Shown here in pieces: positions 25,804-33,556 of a stretch of 33,556 nt of DNA; the first letter of the stretch is position 1, and each line of letters starts with the position of its first letter. The notes under the pieces were generated by a model. The model worked only from the letters and a program-made list of their open reading frames with translations. It made no database searches and was not told the origin of the DNA. The stretch comes from Planctomycetota bacterium (GTDB lineage: Bacteria > Planctomycetota > UBA1135), in NCBI GenBank assembly GCA_028821845.1, contig JAPKEZ010000004.1:1-33556 (forward strand). The letters run 5' to 3'. Made by a program: the position numbers and the translations under genes.

Positions 25804-27161
25804 CAGAGTTTTTCGAATACTGCTGTCGAATCAATGACGTTGCCATTTGGCATCAGATGTGCAGGCGCAATTATCAGTGGCCCCAACTCTGGTCGGCTCG
25901 GACGGCGTCCGTGTGAACCTTTTACTAAACTGGTGTCTAGCGGAACTACATTCATGGTGTAGCGCATGCCGATAAGTTTTTTTAGTAGCGTGAATGCAAT
26001 TTTCAGCTTGGGGAATTTTATTTGCGGGTCTAAGAATAACTCGCAAGGATCGTAGCCAGGTTTACGGTGGATGTCGACGCATCGCGCGAAATCTGGCTCA
26101 GTCTGATGATCGAGCCAGTATTGGTATCCAAGCCAGCTTTTTTGCGCAGCGGTAATTATTAACTCTCCACTTCTAGGATGATTTAATTCGGCGATGTCTT
26201 GTCGGGCTTGCACGCTTTCAATTCCATCAACAGCGCTTAGCAATTGGCGAACCTGCTCGATATCGGCAGTGTCTTTGACGTAGACGTGAGCGATTTGATG
26301 ATCGCAAACGGCAAAGGCGCGTGAGTTGCCAGGGTCGAGCAGCGAACCGTTTTTGGCGCGGTGTATTTGCAATAAACCGGCTTCGTTGAGTATCTTGTTG
26401 GGTAATACGCAGTTATCGACGTTTTCGATACCGTACTCACTTAATACAATAACCTGAGTGTCGGCTAGTTGCAGCAATGGTGCAAGCGCCTTGTCTAGAT
26501 CGCTGCATGCTCGCCGTGCCTGGGCAGAGTTCGCGCCATAGCGCTGTAGGTCGTAGTCAAGGTGCGGCAAGTAACTCAAATGCAATCCATAAGGATGGTT
26601 CTTGAGATGCAATAAAGTGGCATCAATAATCCATTGCGTACTCTTTATGTTTGCGTTCGGTCCCCAAAAGCTGAAGAGCGGAAACTCGCCTAACTCACTG
26701 GTTACTTCCTCGTGCAATTGTGGCGGATGAGCATGGATGTCTGGTCCCTTGCGTCCATCAGCAAAATAAGTTGGGCGGGGGGTAATGCTGTAATTAGCAT
26801 CACTTGGAAGATTGAACCACCAAAACAGCTGATGGCTTTGACGTTGCTGCGGATCGTTATTTGCTTCTCGCCATCGTTCAAAGATCGATTTGCCATCGCC
26901 AGTGATTAGTTTTATTGATTGTCGCCACAACCACACTTCGCTTAAATCGCGGTGGTACCAGCCATTGCCTACAGCACCGTGTTGGTCGGGAGTAGTACCC
27001 ATCAACATGTTGGCCTGCGCAGTTAGAGTTACTGCAGGAAATGCTGGCCGGATATGCTTTTGCTGTTGTGCAGCGGCGTAGGATTGCAGGTTCGGCATCG
27101 CGCCACTCTCGAGTAATTCTTGAGTGAGGCCGACTACGTTGAGCACTAGTTTCTTAGTCAT
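25800..27161 (-). CDS. type-I phosphodiesterase/nucleotide pyrophosphatase-like protein
   Basis: A 453-residue protein of the alkaline phosphatase superfamily. The nucleophile region FPAVTLTAQANMLMGTTP (Thr 45) is clear, as are HGAVGNGWY, LPHLDYDLQRYG (Asp 202) and the late GSHGRRP (His 417). Several usual metal ligands are changed: the first-strand Asp is absent in VLNVVGLTQ, the His after the Asp motif is missing, and the usual SDHG is SEYGIE. I recall similar sequences in phosphodiesterase-like proteins of ebo-type clusters, so this may be a real subfamily with an altered site and not decay. No signal peptide is seen. It is the last gene of the carboxylase operon: its ATG shares one base with the TAA of the EAL gene. 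The substrate is unknown. Confidence 0.8.
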   Translation of the reverse strand: MTKKLVLNVVGLTQELLESGAMPNLQSYAAAQQQKHIRPAFPAVTLTAQANMLMGTTPDQHGAVGNGWYHRDLSEVWLWRQSIKLITGDGKSIFERWREANNDPQQRQSHQLFWWFNLPSDANYSITPRPTYFADGRKGPDIHAHPPQLHEEVTSELGEFPLFSFWGPNANIKSTQWIIDATLLHLKNHPYGLHLSYLPHLDYDLQRYGANSAQARRACSDLDKALAPLLQLADTQVIVLSEYGIENVDNCVLPNKILNEAGLLQIHRAKNGSLLDPGNSRAFAVCDHQIAHVYVKDTADIEQVRQLLSAVDGIESVQARQDIAELNHPRSGELIITAAQKSWLGYQYWLDHQTEPDFARCVDIHRKPGYDPCELFLDPQIKFPKLKIAFTLLKKLIGMRYTMNVVPLDTSLVKGSHGRRPSRPELGPLIIAPAHLMPNGNVIDSTAVFEKLC

Positions 27162-29518
27162 TAGTTTATACTTGGACTATGGTTGCTTAAGTAGCCAGCT
27201 ACCTGGGTAGGACTTAGCGGACGCGAGAACAGATATCCTTGAGCATAGACACAACCCATCGCCAACAATTGCTGGCGTTGACTTTCGGTTTCGACGCCCT
27301 CGGTAATTGTAGACAAATTTATAGTTCGCGCCAATTCGATGATTGAAGCAATCACTTTGACTCCGGTTGCGGAGCGATCCATTCCGACCACGAATGAGCG
27401 GTCAATTTTAAGCGAAGTAGCAGGAAGATTGTTGAGGTAGCTCAGTGAATTGTAGCCAGTGCCGAAATCGTCTAGAGCGATTTCGAAACCAAGATCACGT
27501 GCCTGACGCAATAACGGCACAACCTCTTTATTAGGATTTACTGCCTCGCGTTCTGTTATTTCGAGTTGTAATAAGTGAGGTTGAATGTTGTAGTTTTCTA
27601 CCAAGCGCTTGATACTCGGCAGGAAGCTATCTTTTTCTAATTGGCTTGAAGCGACGTTTACGCTTACATAAAGATCTTTGAAATCGTCACTCGTTTTGTG
27701 GCATTCATCCAGCAATCGGCACGATTTGCGTAGCATGATATTACCAAGTTCTTCGATCAATCCGTACTCTTCAGCAATAGGAATGAATTGATTAGGTGGG
27801 ATGAAGTTTCCAGGTGAAATTTCCCAGCGCGCTAAGGCTTCAAAGCCGATAGGCTTATTGGTCTCCATGTTAACAATTGGCTGCAACCAAGCTTCAATAG
27901 TGTTTTCTGAAATTGCCTGCTTCAATTGCTCGCTTAGTTGCCATGCACTGAGTGCCTCGGAAGCTAGAGCAAGATGGAACATTCGCTCTGTATCGCCCCC
28001 ATCTTTGCTGGCAGAAACGCATGCGGTTTGTGCTTCGCGCAACCAGTCTTCGGCATTTTCTTGGCGCATATCACTGCGCGCGATGCCAATGCTGCAAGTA
28101 ATGTTTAGTTGGCGTTCTTCGAGGAATAATGGCGCCGCAAATTCGAGCTGCAATTCGCGTGCCATTTTTAAGGCGTCATCGTCATTGTCGATGTCTTCGC
28201 TGAGTACACTAAAGTCGTATTCGCCGATGTGTGCGATGTGTTTGTCGCCGGCAAAGTAACCTGTAAGGCGATCACCTATTTGACGGACCATCTCGTGCAT
28301 TGCTGCGGAGCCAAGGGCGCTATGCAGTGGGGCGGTGCGATTGACTGCTAAAACAAAGAGGTAGCCTTTTTCGGTGATACCTCGCTGAAATCTCTCTTGA
28401 AAATTAATAATTTTTTCTATCAGCAGGTTGCGATTCGGTAAACCAGTTACGTTGTCGTAAAGTTTTTCTTTGGCAAGTCGTTCTTCGAATTGTGCGCGAT
28501 CGCTAATGTCAATTGCTGTCACTACTACTGATGTAACCTTGGAATGTCTGTCTATAACGGGAGTAAAATGACCATCGAAGTCACGATTACCCAGTTTTAG
28601 CCCAGCGTGAAAGTCAACTCCGCCAAGTGCGCGAGTTAAAGATTCGATAAATGTTTGGTTGCCGGCGAAAGCAGCAGCAGCTTTCTCCCCGAGAAGGTTT
28701 GAGCTGATAAAGCCGGCGCGGGCAAGCGCTCGACCTTCGGCGTATTGCACTACGCCTTTGCCGTTAAACACGAACATAGCCACCGGGGCATAAGCAATCA
28801 TGTTTTGGAAGTTGCGTTGATTATCGCGAATATCCTGCTCCGCTTGGAGGTGCGACAACTCAGAGGCAAGAATCTCGGCAACCAGATTAAACCCCTCATG
28901 CTCAGAGCTTGACCATTGACGCTCACTTGTGGTAACTTCAATTCGTAGGCAACCAAGAACGTGATCGCGGTTAATCAGTGGTACCACCATCATTGACTTA
29001 GTCCCCGCCTCATGCATTTGCAGGCGCAATGCCTTACTGCTACGCGGCACATCATCAATGCTGTTAATTAAAATTGGGATGCGCGATTTTGTTTTGTCGC
29101 ACAACCACGGATAGTCTTTAATACTTACATCTTGTAATTCTTCGACATGTTTGCTGACACCGCTCTTGCACCATTCGTTAATGCATGAAAAGGTACCCGC
29201 ATCTTCATCGAACAATAAAATTGACGATCGTTCTACTTCGTAAAAGCCACCAATCAGCTGCAGGGCAGAGTGAACCGCATCATCGAGGCCTGCTTGCGTA
29301 CTGCCAATGAAAATGCTAGAGATTTCCATCAAGTGTTTGTTGTTTGTCGCGCGATATTGCATCAGGCGGTATTCACGGCGTCCCACTTCTAGTTGGGAGA
29401 GCAATTCATCTGCGCGACGGCGCGATTTACGCGAAGCAAGAAGCTGTACAACCATTAGCGCCAAACTTGCGGCTGCAAGTATTTGCGTTAGCATCAACAC
29501 TAGGCTTTCGGAGAACAT
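27161..29518 (-). CDS. membrane-anchored GAF-PAS-GGDEF(degenerate)-EAL c-di-GMP phosphodiesterase
   Basis: A 785-residue signalling enzyme. Residues 5-28 form one membrane helix; 75-225 are a GAF domain; 235-345 a PAS domain (AYAPVAMFVFNGKG); 350-510 a GGDEF domain in which the signature is GEYDF (432-436), so cyclase activity is probably lost; 530-780 the EAL domain. The EAL site looks complete: EAL at 560-562, Asn 621, Glu 653, Asp 683 and Asp 684 in DDFGTG, Lys 704, Glu 740 and Glu 743. It should hydrolyse c-di-GMP under control of a ligand or redox cue sensed by GAF/PAS. Its ATG shares one base with the stop of the biotin-carrier gene, and it is sandwiched in an acyl-CoA carboxylase operon, an unusual place for such a protein. 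Confidence 0.92.
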   Translation of the reverse strand: MFSESLVLMLTQILAAASLALMVVQLLASRKSRRRADELLSQLEVGRREYRLMQYRATNNKHLMEISSIFIGSTQAGLDDAVHSALQLIGGFYEVERSSILLFDEDAGTFSCINEWCKSGVSKHVEELQDVSIKDYPWLCDKTKSRIPILINSIDDVPRSSKALRLQMHEAGTKSMMVVPLINRDHVLGCLRIEVTTSERQWSSSEHEGFNLVAEILASELSHLQAEQDIRDNQRNFQNMIAYAPVAMFVFNGKGVVQYAEGRALARAGFISSNLLGEKAAAAFAGNQTFIESLTRALGGVDFHAGLKLGNRDFDGHFTPVIDRHSKVTSVVVTAIDISDRAQFEERLAKEKLYDNVTGLPNRNLLIEKIINFQERFQRGITEKGYLFVLAVNRTAPLHSALGSAAMHEMVRQIGDRLTGYFAGDKHIAHIGEYDFSVLSEDIDNDDDALKMARELQLEFAAPLFLEERQLNITCSIGIARSDMRQENAEDWLREAQTACVSASKDGGDTERMFHLALASEALSAWQLSEQLKQAISENTIEAWLQPIVNMETNKPIGFEALARWEISPGNFIPPNQFIPIAEEYGLIEELGNIMLRKSCRLLDECHKTSDDFKDLYVSVNVASSQLEKDSFLPSIKRLVENYNIQPHLLQLEITEREAVNPNKEVVPLLRQARDLGFEIALDDFGTGYNSLSYLNNLPATSLKIDRSFVVGMDRSATGVKVIASIIELARTINLSTITEGVETESQRQQLLAMGCVYAQGYLFSRPLSPTQVAGYLSNHSPSIN

Positions 29519-30087
29519 TAACTAGAGACGTCGAGGTCAAGTAACGGCTGAGAATCTTCAACATCGTTACCATCGGCAATACGGTAGTTTCCGACAACAG
29601 CGGTTTGCGGATTTCCGGGGGCTGGGTTCCATTTTACAGGACTAAAAGTTTTCATGACCTCTAAAAGACCAATAGTTTTACCGGCGCTAATAGTCTCTCC
29701 GGCATTGACAAAGGCCTCGGCGTCGGCCGCTGGCCGATGATAGAAGCGACCAGCTTGCGGAGCAAGAACGCAAAGATCAGATAAATCGTCACTCGTAACT
29801 TCAGTCGTACTTTCTTCACCATCTGCCACAGTAGCTAAAGATGCAATCATCTGCTGGTATGCCACTCCTTGCGACAGGTTGAGGTCGTCGGCGAATGCGA
29901 TGCGATGTTGCACCGTGTCAGGTGCTATCAATTGATGTCGAACGCCTAAGATACTGATTTCGGCAACGACATCGTTTGCACTAATTATTTCGTTGTTGTC
30001 TGCGAGCGCGACAATTGTTCCGACTACAGGTGAACACAAGCACTGCACTCCGTCGACATCTTGAAGCAACAACGGTAATCGCATCAT
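29518..30087 (-). CDS. biotin carboxyl carrier protein with two biotinyl-like lobes, only the second with the lysine
   Basis: A 189-residue protein. The C-terminal lobe (about 105-186) is a biotinyl domain with the biotin-accepting site EVMKTF (Lys 146), preceded by [12 protein letters not shown] and the [14 protein letters not shown] turn. The N-terminal lobe (about 17-85) has the same strand pattern: [12 protein letters not shown], an [12 protein letters not shown] turn, then [11 protein letters not shown], with Ile 46 where the Lys would be. It thus looks like an internal duplication with one dead copy, similar to how a half-motif is lost in other swinging-arm proteins. The carrier moves carboxybiotin between biotin carboxylase and carboxyltransferase, whose genes lie directly upstream with ATGA/TAATG overlaps. 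The carboxylase role is firm; the duplication is by eye. Confidence 0.88.
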   Translation of the reverse strand: MMRLPLLLQDVDGVQCLCSPVVGTIVALADNNEIISANDVVAEISILGVRHQLIAPDTVQHRIAFADDLNLSQGVAYQQMIASLATVADGEESTTEVTSDDLSDLCVLAPQAGRFYHRPAADAEAFVNAGETISAGKTIGLLEVMKTFSPVKWNPAPGNPQTAVVGNYRIADGNDVEDSQPLLDLDVSS

Positions 30088-31820
30088 GCATCTCCGTGTA
30101 AAGCAGCGATGTCATGCATAGACCAAATGCGTGGGTTCTTAACACGGCGGTTAGCCTGTGCTTGGTAAGAAGCTTCAATTAAGCAGCTTAGCCAAGGACG
30201 TATTTCGTCAGGGTTGATGATGTCATCAGTGTCACGCTGGCTAGCCGCCTTGTAGGGACACATATCATCCTCTATGCGCTTTTCAGTGACAGCCATACCT
30301 TTGGCAATAGCGTCGCGCTCTTCGTCGCTATCTGCAACAATTTCGAAATTGTCATCGAGCTTGGTGTTGAATGCGGCAATAGCTAAAGTGCGTCCTTCCA
30401 TTACGGATTGGCGGGCGATAGAGGTTGATAGCTGCACAACCGGATCGTATGGCAGTCCAGCCATGGCGTAATATCCTGCGCCACTTGCTTTACGCAACAA
30501 TATAGTAAACATAGGCACGTCGTTAGTGCTATTGCTGTAAATCAAATTAGAGCCATAACCGAGCAAGCCACTAGCTTCTGCGTCAGTGCCGATGTCGAAA
30601 CCTGAAATATCTTGCAACCACACAATCGGAATGCCATCGCTATTACATGATCTTGAGAATTCAGAAATTTTAGCAATACCATCGCGGTATAAAATGCCAC
30701 CGGGGCGTATCTTGTTAGGGTTGTTCGAGTCTTTAATCGGGCCTTGGACGTTTGCAATAATGCCACAGTACAAACCGTTGATTCGCGCCACGCCAGTAAC
30801 CATCTCTTTGCCCTTGTCCGGCATTAACTCCCAGAATGTTGAACGATCGACAAGTCGCGCTATAACTTCGCGCACGTCGTAGTAAGTGCGATGATCGCTA
30901 GGGAACAACTCGTTTAACTCAGTTGATTCAAAGCGTGGCTGCGCTGAGGCCACTCCTCCTCGACGGTATCCCGCAGCGCTTGAAGCGGTCTTTGCAACCT
31001 CGGCACGGATTGCCGAAATGCAATGTTCGTCGTCAGGTACACGAACGTCGGCGCATCCTGATTGGTGTACGTGCACTTCGGGGCCGCCAATGCCTAGCGA
31101 AGTAAGTTTTTGCGACTTAGCACCTTTGATTAACGCGGCGCCGGCAATAACCATGTAGGCTTGTTCGGTCATGAATACACGGTCGGAAATAATTGGCATG
31201 TAGCCACCACCCGCAATGCAGTCGCCAAAGACCCCAGCAATTTGTGGCACGCCCTTATCTGACAGCAACGAGTTCATCTTGAAAATGTGGCCCGCACCAG
31301 TTGCTCCGGGGAATGACTTTGATTGTTCAGGTAAGAATAATCCACTGCAGTCAACTAAGTAAATTGCAGGTATCCCAAGGCGCAACGCCATCTGTTGAGC
31401 GCGTTGAATTTTCTCTGAAGTCTCTGGCCACCATGAGCCGCTTGCCACAGTGTTGTCGTTGGCAATCGCCACCACCCAGCGGTCTTCGACTTTAATGAAA
31501 CAAGTCACTACACCTGCGCCGGGCGAGTCGAGCTCTTTGCCACCGGCATCAAATTTGCGACCATAGTTAACAAAGGTTCCTACTTCGAAAATATCGCTAG
31601 CGTCATCTTTAAGCAACTCGATGCGCTCGCGCGCAGTTAATTTGCCTTTGGCGTGAACGCGCTGCTGGTATTTATCTCCCCAGCCAGCAGCCACCTCGGC
31701 GCGCCTCTCGGTTAGCGTGGCTTTTAACTCGGCGATAAATGCGCTATTACGGGCGACTTCTTGTTCGTCAAGAAATGTGTCGCGTTCGTTACCAATCGGA
31801 TTTAAAGGGACATGTGCCAT
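30084..31820 (-). CDS. acyl-CoA carboxylase carboxyltransferase subunit
   Basis: A 578-residue two-lobed crotonase-fold carboxyltransferase, moving CO2 from carboxybiotin to an acyl-CoA. The N-lobe has [47 protein letters not shown] and [13 protein letters not shown]; the C-lobe has [34 protein letters not shown] and [14 protein letters not shown]. The N-lobe is closest, from memory, to methylcrotonyl-CoA carboxylase beta; the C-lobe recalls the glutaconyl-CoA decarboxylase alpha subunit, which also matches the extra length (PccB is about 510-540). The substrate could be propionyl-CoA, given the mutase operon in the window, or a branched or unsaturated acyl-CoA. Its ATG shares one base with the TAA of the biotin carboxylase gene, and its end overlaps the carrier gene. 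Confidence 0.92.
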   Translation of the reverse strand: MAHVPLNPIGNERDTFLDEQEVARNSAFIAELKATLTERRAEVAAGWGDKYQQRVHAKGKLTARERIELLKDDASDIFEVGTFVNYGRKFDAGGKELDSPGAGVVTCFIKVEDRWVVAIANDNTVASGSWWPETSEKIQRAQQMALRLGIPAIYLVDCSGLFLPEQSKSFPGATGAGHIFKMNSLLSDKGVPQIAGVFGDCIAGGGYMPIISDRVFMTEQAYMVIAGAALIKGAKSQKLTSLGIGGPEVHVHQSGCADVRVPDDEHCISAIRAEVAKTASSAAGYRRGGVASAQPRFESTELNELFPSDHRTYYDVREVIARLVDRSTFWELMPDKGKEMVTGVARINGLYCGIIANVQGPIKDSNNPNKIRPGGILYRDGIAKISEFSRSCNSDGIPIVWLQDISGFDIGTDAEASGLLGYGSNLIYSNSTNDVPMFTILLRKASGAGYYAMAGLPYDPVVQLSTSIARQSVMEGRTLAIAAFNTKLDDNFEIVADSDEERDAIAKGMAVTEKRIEDDMCPYKAASQRDTDDIINPDEIRPWLSCLIEASYQAQANRRVKNPRIWSMHDIAALHGDA

Positions 31821-33172
31821 TATTTATTACCACTTAAAAAAGAATCTAACCACAAGGTATCGCATCGCGCGTTTTTGAAATCGTCGCTAAGCAAGATGTC
31901 ACACTGCAAACCTAAAGTCGTGGGGAGGCCTTCGATGTCAGCGTCACCAATTGCAGCGACCAACATTTTAATACATTGTTCGCGCGTGTCAGCATGCGCA
32001 ATGACTTTACCTAGTAAAGAGTCGTAAAAGGGTGTTACGCTGTCGCCAGCCTGCAGGTGCGTATCAAAGCGAATGCCATCGCTATTGATCGAAAATGAAG
32101 TCAATTCGCCAGGAGTAGGGCGGAAGTCGTCGCTGGTGTCTTCGGCGTTTACGCGTAATTCAATGGCATGGCCATTAAACGCAACTTCATTTTGCATGCA
32201 TGGCAATGATCCACCGGCAGCAATAATGATTTGTTGCTGCATTAAATCAATGCCAGTAATTGATTCACTCACTGGATGCTCGACTTGTAAACGTGTGTTC
32301 ATCTCCAAGAAAAACAAATTGCCATTTTCGTCAAGCAAGTATTCAATCGTGCCCGCCCCCGCATAGTTAAACGATGCCGCGGCTTTTGCCGACAGGTCTC
32401 CGTAGTTACTACGCTGTTCGTCGCTAATCATTGGCGACGGCGCTTCTTCAAGCAACTTTTGATGACGCCGTTGAATGGAACACTCGCGTTCGCCAAGGTG
32501 AATGACATTGCCGCGGCCGTCGCCTAATATCTGAAACTCTATGTGACGCCCGCCGACAATGTATTTTTCTAGATACAAGGCGGCGTTACCGAATGCTGAC
32601 TGTGCTTCGCGCGCAGCGTCGGCAAAGGCTTGAGTGATTTCGCTATCTTTGTTACAGCGGCGAATGCCGCGTCCGCCACCACCGGCATCAGCTTTAAGCA
32701 CAACTGGGTAGCCTACTTGATTTGCCACCGCGATTGCTTCTTGCGGTGAGTCGAGTATTCCGTTAGAGCCGGGCACAACGGGTAAGCCGGCAGCCATTGC
32801 TGCGGCGCGTGCCGGAACTTTCAATGCCATGATGTCCAGGGTGGCGGCATCGGGGCCGATGAAAGTAATACCGTGCTGCTCGCACAATGCTGCAAACAAA
32901 CTATTCTCTGCCAAGAACCCCCAGCCAGGATGCAACGCGCTGCAATTCGTCTGCTTAGCTGCTTGCACGAGTTGCTCTAGCTGTAGGTACGATGCCGATG
33001 GGGCAGAACCACCAACGCAAACCACTTCGTTGGCTTTCTGCAAGTATTGGTAATTGGCTTCTAAATCAGCGGTGGACGCCGCACAAACTGTTTCAATTTG
33101 GAGTTCGCTACAGGCGCGAACAATACGGGCGGCAACCTCACCGCGATTCGCGACGAAAAGGCGCTTAAACAT
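31820..33172 (-). CDS. biotin carboxylase subunit of acyl-CoA carboxylase
   Basis: A 450-residue ATP-grasp enzyme that carboxylates biotin using ATP and bicarbonate. Signatures in order: [55 protein letters not shown] (ATP-binding glycine loop), [36 protein letters not shown] (metal and biotin site) and [14 protein letters not shown]. The length equals free-standing AccC and there is no fused carrier domain; the carrier is a separate gene two down. It might serve acetyl-CoA carboxylase, but the adjacent carboxyltransferase is not AccA/AccD-like, so a propionyl/acyl-CoA carboxylase is favoured. ATG 33172 starts the family-typical [12 protein letters not shown]. It leads the five-gene minus-strand cluster; a TAAACT hexamer 6 bases before the ATG may be its promoter. 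Confidence 0.95.
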   Translation of the reverse strand: MFKRLFVANRGEVAARIVRACSELQIETVCAASTADLEANYQYLQKANEVVCVGGSAPSASYLQLEQLVQAAKQTNCSALHPGWGFLAENSLFAALCEQHGITFIGPDAATLDIMALKVPARAAAMAAGLPVVPGSNGILDSPQEAIAVANQVGYPVVLKADAGGGGRGIRRCNKDSEITQAFADAAREAQSAFGNAALYLEKYIVGGRHIEFQILGDGRGNVIHLGERECSIQRRHQKLLEEAPSPMISDEQRSNYGDLSAKAAASFNYAGAGTIEYLLDENGNLFFLEMNTRLQVEHPVSESITGIDLMQQQIIIAAGGSLPCMQNEVAFNGHAIELRVNAEDTSDDFRPTPGELTSFSINSDGIRFDTHLQAGDSVTPFYDSLLGKVIAHADTREQCIKMLVAAIGDADIEGLPTTLGLQCDILLSDDFKNARCDTLWLDSFLSGNK

Positions 33173-33178
33173 GCCCTT

Positions 33179-33184
33179 AGTTTA
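33179..33184 (-). promoter_or_regulatory. candidate -10 hexamer TAAACT before the carboxylase operon
   Basis: On the minus strand TAAACT ends 6 bases (AAGGGC) before ATG 33172, right after the upstream gene's TAG stop. It fits a leaderless start. AAGGG is too close to the ATG to act as a usual ribosome binding site. Confidence 0.4.
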
Positions 33185-33186
33185 CC

Positions 33187-33556
33187 CTATTCTTCACTAA
33201 AACGTAGTCGAAGATTTTGCACAGATTCACCATTTACAAAAACATCGTGAATTACGATATCTTTACCCGGGCGAATAAGTTGAACTTTGTAATTGCCAAC
33301 AGGTAAAGGCCCCAGTTTTTGTGCAGTTCCTGAGAAATAAGCAGTTTGTGTGGCTTGTGTCTCAGAGAGTGCCCAAACATAGGATAAAGCGGCTCCACGG
33401 TGATCGAGAGCAGTGCACAATACACCACTAAGCGGCTGATCGTTCTTGTCGACAACAGTGACCATCAACTTAGTACCACTATCAAGAGTGATGCGTTTCT
33501 TTAGCTCCTCACCATCACTAAGGTTCACTTCAAACTCGCTCAAGCCAATTTCAGGA
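33187..33556 (-). CDS. C-terminal part of a protein with a carboxypeptidase-regulatory-like beta-sandwich, 5' partial
   Basis: The frame is open from the right window edge to the TAG at 33187, so the upstream part is missing; the TTG at 33543 is not a credible start because the frame continues through it. The visible 120 or so residues read as an all-beta domain: LDSGTKLMVTVVDKNDQPLS, then LGPLPVGNYKVQLIRPGKDI and VFVNGESVQNLRLRF. This pattern is that of a CarboxypepD_reg-like or transthyretin-like domain, common as repeated modules in exported proteins. No function can be given. It lies 14 bases upstream of the biotin carboxylase gene on the same strand, so it may be in the same transcription unit. 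Confidence 0.65.
   Translation of the reverse strand, partial: PEIGLSEFEVNLSDGEELKKRITLDSGTKLMVTVVDKNDQPLSGVLCTALDHRGAALSYVWALSETQATQTAYFSGTAQKLGPLPVGNYKVQLIRPGKDIVIHDVFVNGESVQNLRLRFSEE

Noticed and set aside
27801-28259. 152-codon open frame on the plus strand inside the EAL gene
   Set aside because: It is antisense to well-conserved GGDEF/EAL coding sequence; Ser/Cys-rich low-complexity translation typical of a shadow frame.
7795-33184. Canonical TTGACA -35 elements paired with the -10 hexamers
   Set aside because: At 16-18 bases upstream of the candidate -10 boxes I checked, no consistent -35 match was seen, so I did not call full sigma-70 promoters.
1-33556. tRNA, rRNA, CRISPR arrays, insertion sequences, prophage genes, defence or toxin-antitoxin modules
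   Set aside because: I looked for cloverleaf-like segments, spaced short repeats, transposase motifs and terminal repeats and found none; coding sequence covers nearly everything.

Overview
The window is a gene-dense bacterial chromosome segment of roughly balanced base composition. It carries 27 protein-coding genes, two of them cut by the window ends. I see no RNA genes, insertion sequences, phage genes or CRISPR arrays. The longest non-coding stretch is about 245 bases (18549-18793), so nothing over 300 bases lacks a gene. The host is didermic: it has lipoproteins, a beta-barrel-like outer-membrane protein and exported peptidases. It looks like an aerobic or facultative heterotroph feeding on protein and carbohydrate. 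The DUF1080 domain, the multi-module M28/M36 peptidases and the sodium:solute symporter recall Planctomycetota or similar marine lineages, but the core enzymes would also fit proteobacteria. Phylum is not settled by reading alone.

Layout. (1) 1-7799, plus strand: a tight run of an ALDH7-type aldehyde dehydrogenase (5' end missing), an alpha/beta hydrolase, mutA, mutB, meaB and an amidohydrolase. The core job is methylmalonyl-CoA to succinyl-CoA with its B12 chaperone. (2) 7809-12364, plus: an exported DUF1080/HEAGH protein, then the housekeeping genes gpmI and ychF. (3) 12365-13194: a redox/Fe-S trio, with grxC divergent from bolA and a CGFS monothiol glutaredoxin. (4) 13184-18548, minus: two exported metallopeptidases (M36-like, then M28) sharing the same C-terminal modules. 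(5) 18794-23562, plus: two paralogous exported/lipoprotein-like proteins, a HAD phosphatase-like protein, a small two-helix membrane protein and an SSS-family symporter. (6) 23570-25803: panB divergent from a beta-barrel-like protein with a recent 78-base duplication. (7) 25800-33172, minus: a five-gene cluster with every junction overlapping by 1-4 bases: biotin carboxylase, carboxyltransferase, a two-lobed biotin carrier, a GAF/PAS/GGDEF/EAL c-di-GMP enzyme and a phosphodiesterase-fold protein. A partial protein lies just upstream.

How it fits together. The acyl-CoA carboxylase on the right and the MutAB/MeaB set on the left could form propionyl-CoA to methylmalonyl-CoA to succinyl-CoA. No epimerase is in the window and the carboxylase substrate is not proven. 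The ALDH7 enzyme suggests lysine-type catabolism, in line with peptide feeding by the secreted peptidases.

The most striking non-coding signal is at gene starts. Shine-Dalgarno sequences are nearly absent. Many starts instead have a TANNNT -10-like hexamer ending 6-11 bases before the start codon, often overlapping the stop codon of the gene before. This suggests leaderless transcription. Between grxC and bolA one symmetric TA-rich box appears to serve both directions.
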